This document shows, one piece after another, positions 27,762 to 33,222 of a stretch of DNA of 33,222 bases (the first letter of the stretch is position 1; each line of letters opens with the position of its first letter). The stretch comes from Opitutaceae bacterium (lineage in GTDB: Bacteria; Verrucomicrobiota; Verrucomicrobiia; Opitutales; Opitutaceae), in assembly GCA_027482505.1 (NCBI GenBank), contig JAIXVY010000512.1:1-33222 (forward strand). The letters run 5' to 3'. The position numbers were made by a program, and so were the translations under genes. The notes beneath the pieces were generated by a model that was not told the origin of the DNA, did no database searches, and saw only the letters and a list, made by a program, of their open reading frames with translations.

Positions 27762-30275
27762 ATGCCCGCCGTCCTGCCCCTCGCCTCCGCCCGCTGGTCC
27801 TTTCGCGAAGCCTCCGCCAAGCCCTCCGCCTGGCTGCCCGCCACCGTGCCCGGCTGCGTCCACACCGACCTCCTCCGCGCCGGAAAAATCCCCGACCCCT
27901 TCCACGGGACCAACGAACTCGACCTGCAATGGATCGAGGAGCGCGACTGGGAATACCGCGCCGACTTCGCCGCTCCGCCCTCGCTGCTCGCGGAGCAGGT
28001 GGTCGAGCTCTGCGCCGACGGCTTGGACACCGTCGCAAGCGTGTTTGTTAACGGCGAAAAAATCGCCGCGACCGACAACATGTTCGTCGCCCGCCGCTGG
28101 GACGTTCGCCGTCATCTGCGCGCCGGAAAAAACGAGCTGCGGGTCCATTTTCGCAGCGCCCTCGACTACATCCGCCGCACCCGCGCCGACTTCACCCCGC
28201 CGCGCGAGATCAACGACCCGGTGGGCAACTGCGTCCGCATCCGCAAGCAGCAGTGCCAGTTCGGCTGGGACTGGGGTCCGCGCTTCGTCACCGCCGGCGT
28301 CTGGCGCGACATCCGCCTCGAGGCTTGGTCGGGCAACCGCCTCGCCCACGTGCGCGTCGAGCAGCTCCACTCCGCCGACACCGCCGGGCGCCCCGCCGTT
28401 TCGCTGCGGCTCGCGCCCGAGCTCGCGCGCCCCGACGCCGGCGCCCGCTTCCGCGCGACGCTTTCGCTCGACGGCCGCGAGGTCGCGCGCGCCGATTTCC
28501 CCGCCGCCGCTCGCGAACACGCGCTCGCCGTGCCCTCCCCGCGCCTCTGGTGGCCCGCCGGCCAGGGCGGGCAGCCGCTTTATACTCTCGTCGTCGAGGC
28601 CTTCGACGCCTCCGGACGTAGTTGCGGAGTCATTACGAAACGGCCCGGCCTGCGCACCGTCGTCCTTGACCAGTCGCCCGACGCCGAGGGCCGGCGCTTT
28701 CGCTTCGTTGTGAACGGCCGCCCCGTTTTCCTGAAGGGCGCCAACTGGATCCCGGCGCACAGCTTCGTCGCCGGACTCGTCCGCGCCGACTACGAGCGCG
28801 ATCTGCGCGCCGCCGTGCTCGCCCACATGAACTGCGTGCGCCTCTGGGGCGGCGGCGTCTACGAGAGCGAGGACTTCTACGATCTGTGCGACGAACTCGG
28901 CCTGCTCGTCTGGCACGATTTCCTCTTCGCCTGCACCCTCTATCCGAGCGACCCCGCCTTCCTCGAAAGCGTGCGCGACGAGGCCGCCTGCCAGCTTCGC
29001 CGCCTCCACCATCGCGCCTGCATAGGCCTCTGGTGCGGCAACAACGAGCTCGTCCAGATCAACGGCGAGGACCTGCGCAAGGACGCCGCCCTCCGCGCCG
29101 GCTACGAGGCGCTTTTCCACGGCGTGCTGCCCGAGGCCGTCGCCGCGCACTCGCCGCACACCGCCTACATCCCGACCTCAGAGTGGCGCGGCACCTTCGA
29201 GAACGGACACGAGCACGGCGTGCGCGAGGGCGACACCCACTTCTGGGACGTCTGGCACGCCCGCAAGCCGGTCAAGGACTACGAGCTGTATCGCTTCCGC
29301 TTCTGCTCCGAGTTCGGCATGCAGAGCTACAGCTCGCCCGAGACCAACGCCACCTTCGCCGCGCCCGGCGCCAACGTCTTCGACGCCGTGATGGAGAACC
29401 ATCAGAAGAACCGCGGCGGCAACCAGGTCATCCTCGATTACGTCTCCCGCCGCTACCGTTTCCCCAAGTCGCAGGACGACCTCATCTACCTCTCGCAGCT
29501 CAACCAGGCCCACTGCATGCAGGTCGGCGTCGAGCACTACCGCCGCACCATGCCGCACTGCATGGGCGCGATCTACTGGCAACTCAACGACTGCTGGCCC
29601 GTCGCCTCGTGGAGCTCGATCGAGTTCACCGGCCGCTGGAAGGCCCTCCACTACGTCGCCCGCCGCTTCAACGCCCCCGCGCTCGTATCCGCCCACGTCC
29701 CCGGCGACGAGGGCACCAAGATCGGCAACTACCGCGTCAGCACCGTGCGCGAAGTGCATCTGTTCACCGTCTACGATTCGCCGCGTCCCGCCGCCGGCCT
29801 GCTCCGCTGGGACCTCTTCCACCTCGACGGTCGCGTGCTCCTCTCCGGGCGAAAACGCGTCCGCCTGCGGCACAACGAGTCGATCCGCCAGCACACTCTG
29901 GATCTCGCCAAACCGCTCGACGCCCACGGCCGCGATCATGTCTACCTTCGCGTCGCGCTCGACGTGGAGGGCGAACTCGCCGGCGAGGAGACCGTGCTTC
30001 TCACCCCGCCGCGTTTCATCGATCTCCCGCGCGCCAAGGTGAAAACCTCCCTCCGCCGTTTGGACACCCACCGCGTCCTCCTCACCTTGGAATCGCCCGT
30101 CTTCCAGCACCGCGTCGAGTTCGATTTCCCCGGCCTGGGCCACACCGCGTCGGACAACTACCTTGAACTCTACCCGCGCGAGAAAAAGCAGGTCGTGGTC
30201 TCCTTCGCCAAGCCCGTCCCCGTGGACAAAGCCCGCCGGCTGCTGCGCGTCCTCTCCCTCGCCGATACCTACTAG
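27762..30275 (+). CDS. Glycoside hydrolase family 2, beta-mannosidase-like
   Basis: WLPATVPGCVHTDLLRAGKIPDPFHGTNELDLQWIEERDWEYR; FGWDWGPRFVTAGVW; FLKGANWIPAHSF; LWGGGVYESEDFYDLCDELGLLVWHDFLFAC; CGNNE; FCSEFGMQSY. GTG at 27717 is an alternative start. Confidence 0.95.
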   Translation: MPAVLPLASARWSFREASAKPSAWLPATVPGCVHTDLLRAGKIPDPFHGTNELDLQWIEERDWEYRADFAAPPSLLAEQVVELCADGLDTVASVFVNGEKIAATDNMFVARRWDVRRHLRAGKNELRVHFRSALDYIRRTRADFTPPREINDPVGNCVRIRKQQCQFGWDWGPRFVTAGVWRDIRLEAWSGNRLAHVRVEQLHSADTAGRPAVSLRLAPELARPDAGARFRATLSLDGREVARADFPAAAREHALAVPSPRLWWPAGQGGQPLYTLVVEAFDASGRSCGVITKRPGLRTVVLDQSPDAEGRRFRFVVNGRPVFLKGANWIPAHSFVAGLVRADYERDLRAAVLAHMNCVRLWGGGVYESEDFYDLCDELGLLVWHDFLFACTLYPSDPAFLESVRDEAACQLRRLHHRACIGLWCGNNELVQINGEDLRKDAALRAGYEALFHGVLPEAVAAHSPHTAYIPTSEWRGTFENGHEHGVREGDTHFWDVWHARKPVKDYELYRFRFCSEFGMQSYSSPETNATFAAPGANVFDAVMENHQKNRGGNQVILDYVSRRYRFPKSQDDLIYLSQLNQAHCMQVGVEHYRRTMPHCMGAIYWQLNDCWPVASWSSIEFTGRWKALHYVARRFNAPALVSAHVPGDEGTKIGNYRVSTVREVHLFTVYDSPRPAAGLLRWDLFHLDGRVLLSGRKRVRLRHNESIRQHTLDLAKPLDAHGRDHVYLRVALDVEGELAGEETVLLTPPRFIDLPRAKVKTSLRRLDTHRVLLTLESPVFQHRVEFDFPGLGHTASDNYLELYPREKKQVVVSFAKPVPVDKARRLLRVLSLADTY

Positions 30276-30332
30276 CCGCGGCCCGCCGCCGCGGATTGCA
30301 ATTCCGTTGCGCGGCGGCAGGTTTGCGCCGCC

Positions 30333-31121
30333 ATGCAAATCGCGACCCTCTTGCCGCGCGCCCTTGCCGCCGCGGCGTTTGTTTTCACGGCGGGCCTTCT
30401 CTCCGCGAAGGTATCCACCTGGACCAATCTGGACGGACAGGCCATGCAGGCCGAATTCCTCGCCCGCAAGGGCGACTACGTCAGCTTCCGCAAAGAGGAC
30501 GGCTCGCGCTACCTCTACCCCTACGCGAAACTGAGCGAGACCGACCGCGCCCGGGTCGACGCCCTGTCGAAGCCCGCCTCCGAGATCGCCGCCGACCGGG
30601 AAACCGCCGCCGCGCCCGCGCAGACTTCGCCGGCCGCCCCGGCCACGGCCGCCCCCGCGGGAGAACTTGCCACCGCCCTGGCCGGAAAACTGGTCGTCGC
30701 CAAGGGAAGCTCGCTCGCGCCCGCGCCCCGCGAACGCCTCGACGGCGCGCGCTACGTCGCGGTCTACTACTCCGCGCACTGGTGCCCGCCCTGCCGCGCC
30801 TTCACGCCGGAACTCGTCGAGTTCTACAACAAAGCCAAGACGCGACGCCCCGAGCTGGAGGTCATCTTCGTCAGCAGCGACCGAAACGAGGATGCCATGA
30901 AAGGCTACATGAAGGAATACAAGATGCCCTGGCCCGCCCTCGATTTCGACGCGAAGAAATCCACCCGCGCCCTCCGCCGCCCGGACCACGAGCGCGGCAT
31001 CCCCAATCTCGTTTTCATGGACGCCGACGGCAAGGAGCTCTCCGTCAGCTACACGCCCGACGGCGAATACCGCGGCCCGCGCGCCGTGCTCGCCGACATG
31101 AAAAAACAACTCAAGCTTTGA
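30333..31121 (+). CDS. Exported thioredoxin-like (nucleoredoxin/tryparedoxin-type) protein with SHD1-like N-terminal domain
   Basis: Signal peptide; TWTNLDGQAMQAEFLARKGDYVSFRKEDGSRYLYPYAKLSETDRARV (SHD1-like); YYSAHWCPPCRAFTPELVEFYN (WCPPC active site). Confidence 0.9.
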   Translation: MQIATLLPRALAAAAFVFTAGLLSAKVSTWTNLDGQAMQAEFLARKGDYVSFRKEDGSRYLYPYAKLSETDRARVDALSKPASEIAADRETAAAPAQTSPAAPATAAPAGELATALAGKLVVAKGSSLAPAPRERLDGARYVAVYYSAHWCPPCRAFTPELVEFYNKAKTRRPELEVIFVSSDRNEDAMKGYMKEYKMPWPALDFDAKKSTRALRRPDHERGIPNLVFMDADGKELSVSYTPDGEYRGPRAVLADMKKQLKL

Positions 31122-31159
31122 GGTCGGCGCCCGCCCGCGCGCCAAGCGCCGACCCGCCC

Positions 31160-32077
31160 ATGTCCACCTCTTCAGCCCGCATCGCCCCCGCCGACGACCG
31201 CGCCGCGTCCGCGCATGAAATCCTTGCGGCGGAGGCCTGGGCCGGACGGGCGCGCGCCCACGAGACGCGCGTCCGCGCCTGGACCGATCCGCACCAGGAC
31301 CGCGCCGCACGCGGCGAAAAGCACCCGGTCTACGATTTCCTTTTCACCTACTACGGCCACCGCCCCTCCTGGCTGCGCCGCTGGTTTCCCGGCGCGGGCG
31401 TGACGCTCGCCGGCGAGGGCGCCCGGGCCTTTCTCGCCCGCCCCGAATACCGCGAGACCGCCGCCGGCGTGGCGCTCGACATCGGTCTCGTGCTCGAAAA
31501 ACGCCGCGTCTTCGTCGCCTGGCTCCGCGGCTTCCTCGCCGCCGCCGCCGACCGGCCCGCCTTCTTCGGCTGCTTCGGCCTGCACGAGTGGGCCATGGTT
31601 TATCGCCAGACCCCCGAGGAGGTGCGCCACAACCAATATCCCCTGCGCTTCGCCCCGGACCGGATAGCCGCCATCGTCGAGGCCCAGCCCCTGCGCTGCT
31701 CGCACTACGACGCGTTTCGCTTTTTCACCCCGCCCGCCCGTCCGCTCAACCGCGTCCAGCTCGCGCGCGAAACCACGTCCGAGCACGAGCAGCCCGGCTG
31801 CCTGCACGCCAACATGGACCTCTACAAGTGGGCCTTCAAACTCGCCCCGCTCGCCCCCGCCGAGCTCGTCGCCGACTGCTTCGAGCTCGCCCGCGACATC
31901 CGCGAGCTCGACATGCGCGCCAGCCCCTACGATCTCGCCGCGCTCGGCTTCGAGCCGGTGAAAATCGAGACGCCCGAGGGCCGCGCCGACTACGAGCGCG
32001 CCCAGCGCGCCTTCGCCGAGCGGGCCCGGCCCCTCCGCGCGCGTCTCATTGCCGTGTGCGACGCCGCCCTGGCCTGA
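31160..32077 (+). CDS. Conserved protein of unknown function
   Basis: 305 aa; HPVYDFLFTYYGHRPSWLRRWFPGAGVTL, FGLHEWAMVYR, LRCSHYDAFRFFTPPARPLNR, QPGCLHANMDLYKWAFKLAPL: many aromatic/His motifs, probably an orthologous family sometimes auto-labelled 3-methyladenine DNA glycosylase. Confidence 0.75.
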   Translation: MSTSSARIAPADDRAASAHEILAAEAWAGRARAHETRVRAWTDPHQDRAARGEKHPVYDFLFTYYGHRPSWLRRWFPGAGVTLAGEGARAFLARPEYRETAAGVALDIGLVLEKRRVFVAWLRGFLAAAADRPAFFGCFGLHEWAMVYRQTPEEVRHNQYPLRFAPDRIAAIVEAQPLRCSHYDAFRFFTPPARPLNRVQLARETTSEHEQPGCLHANMDLYKWAFKLAPLAPAELVADCFELARDIRELDMRASPYDLAALGFEPVKIETPEGRADYERAQRAFAERARPLRARLIAVCDAALA

Positions 32078-32089
32078 CCCGCCGTCGCC

Positions 32090-33046
32090 GTGCCGTCCGA
32101 CGCACATCCTCCTCTGGTTGACGTCCTGTGCGTCGGCCTCGTGTGCGTGGACATCGTTCTCTCCGTTCCGCATCACCCCGCGACCGACGAAAAACTCCGA
32201 GCCACCTCGCGCCTCGTCGCCCCCGGAGGCCCGGCCGCCGTCGCCTCCGCGCAGGTGGCGCGCCTCGGCGGCCGCGCCGCCTTCGCCGGCTTGCTGGGCG
32301 ATCCAGCCCGCGATCCCTTCGCTCCGCTCCTCCGCGCCGCGTTCTCCGCCGCCGGCGTCGAGACCTCCGCGCTGCTCGCCGCCCCCGGCCACGAGACCCC
32401 GCTGGCCGCCATCCTCGTCAAACCCGACGCCTCCCGCGCCGTCGTCTCTCACCGCCCCGCCGCCCGATCCGTCTGTCAATCAATGATTGACGAATTCCGA
32501 TTGAGCCAACCGGCATTTCCGCCCGCGCGGGTCGTGCTCGCCGACGGCCACCGGCCGGAGTGGAACGACACTCTCGCAGGCCACGCGCGAGCCCAGGGCG
32601 CGCCGCTGGTCCTTGATGCCGGCTCTTGGAGCGACTCCGTCCGCGCCCTCGCCCCCCTCGCCGATCACCTCGTGGCCTCGGAGGCCTGCGCCCGCGACGC
32701 CCTGGGCGGGGCCGACCCCGCCGCGGCGAAACCCGCCGCCCTGCGCCGCGCCCTGCTCGCCCGCGACGACGCCTTTGTCGTCGTCACCCTGGGCCCGCGC
32801 GGCCTCGTCTGGAGCTCGCCCTCGGAGGCCGGCGCCCTGCCCGCCTTTTGTATCAACTCGTTGGATACCACCGGCGCGGGCGACGCCTTTCACGGCGCCT
32901 ACGCGCTTGGGCTGGCCCGCGGCCTGCACGCGCAAGACCGCCTCCGCCTCGCGTCGGCCGCCGGAGCGCTCGCCTGCACCCGCGCGGGAGCCTGGACGGC
33001 CCTGGCAGACGCGGCCGAGATCGACGCCCTGCTCGCCTTGCCCTGA
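32090..33046 (+). CDS. PfkB/ribokinase family sugar kinase
   Basis: VDVLCVGLVCVDIVLSVP, APGGPAAVASAQVARLGGRAAFAGLLGDP, VVVTLGPRGLVW, SLDTTGAGDAFHGAYALGLARG (PfkB signature 2). GTG start. Confidence 0.93.
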   Translation: MPSDAHPPLVDVLCVGLVCVDIVLSVPHHPATDEKLRATSRLVAPGGPAAVASAQVARLGGRAAFAGLLGDPARDPFAPLLRAAFSAAGVETSALLAAPGHETPLAAILVKPDASRAVVSHRPAARSVCQSMIDEFRLSQPAFPPARVVLADGHRPEWNDTLAGHARAQGAPLVLDAGSWSDSVRALAPLADHLVASEACARDALGGADPAAAKPAALRRALLARDDAFVVVTLGPRGLVWSSPSEAGALPAFCINSLDTTGAGDAFHGAYALGLARGLHAQDRLRLASAAGALACTRAGAWTALADAAEIDALLALP

Positions 33047-33079
33047 GCGCCGATCTTGTTTTTTTCTCCAACCCGCCCC

Positions 33080-33222
33080 ATGAGCACCTTTTCCGACGAA
33101 CCTGTTCTCGTGAAGCCCGACGCCAAACGCGACTGGAAGCGCTGGGCGCTCGCCGCCGCCGCCCTGTTCGCCACCGGGCTCGTCATTTACATCCCCCTCA
33201 ACGAGGCGCGGATCGAGGAAAA
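33080..33222 (+). CDS. Partial CDS, N-terminus of a membrane-anchored protein (runs off the window)
   Basis: MSTFSDEPVLVKPDAKRDWKRWALAAAALFATGLVIYIPLNEARIEE...; TM segment near the N-terminus; open to the window end. Confidence 0.6.
   Translation, partial: MSTFSDEPVLVKPDAKRDWKRWALAAAALFATGLVIYIPLNEARIEE

Overview
GC-rich bacterial chromosomal window, probably Verrucomicrobiota/Opitutaceae-like judging by family content (DUF5069, SHD1-thioredoxin, YyaL). This lineage is an inference and was not tested by search. I support about 32 protein-coding genes. Minus strand: LpqC-like esterase and CstA; thymidine phosphorylase and a SAM methyltransferase; a signalling operon (membrane PAS histidine kinase, Rcp1-type receiver, REC-PAS-HK-REC-REC hybrid kinase, receiver with a C-terminal CxxC/CPxC domain, SlyX); a phosphonate/phosphite-type ABC transporter (phnDCE); YyaL/DUF255; MscS; two Hsp20 genes; a DCC/DUF393 protein; an RRM protein; an S4 protein. 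Plus strand: PatB/MalY aminotransferase, DusB-like, DUF5069, gluconokinase, GH2 beta-mannosidase, a secreted thioredoxin-like protein and a PfkB kinase. No rRNA, complete tRNA, CRISPR array or transposase was seen. The most interesting items are: (1) a ~570-bp unit at 21573-22141 in which an HTH gene lies between exact 25-bp inverted repeats, each a near-perfect palindrome (GTGTAACC-N5-GGTTACAC). A third related palindrome sits just upstream of the start, and the stop codon lies inside the right palindrome. (2) A structured intergenic locus at ~5617-5802 with a 17-codon sORF between two copies of GTTTAGGGGTAA(A/C)C and ending inside a terminator hairpin. (3) An unannotated 57-aa GTG-start membrane/Cys peptide with an ATGA overlap to the DCC gene. 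(4) A degenerate Hpt-like domain lacking the phospho-acceptor His in the hybrid kinase. (5) A palindrome-derived in-frame insertion in the YyaL gene.
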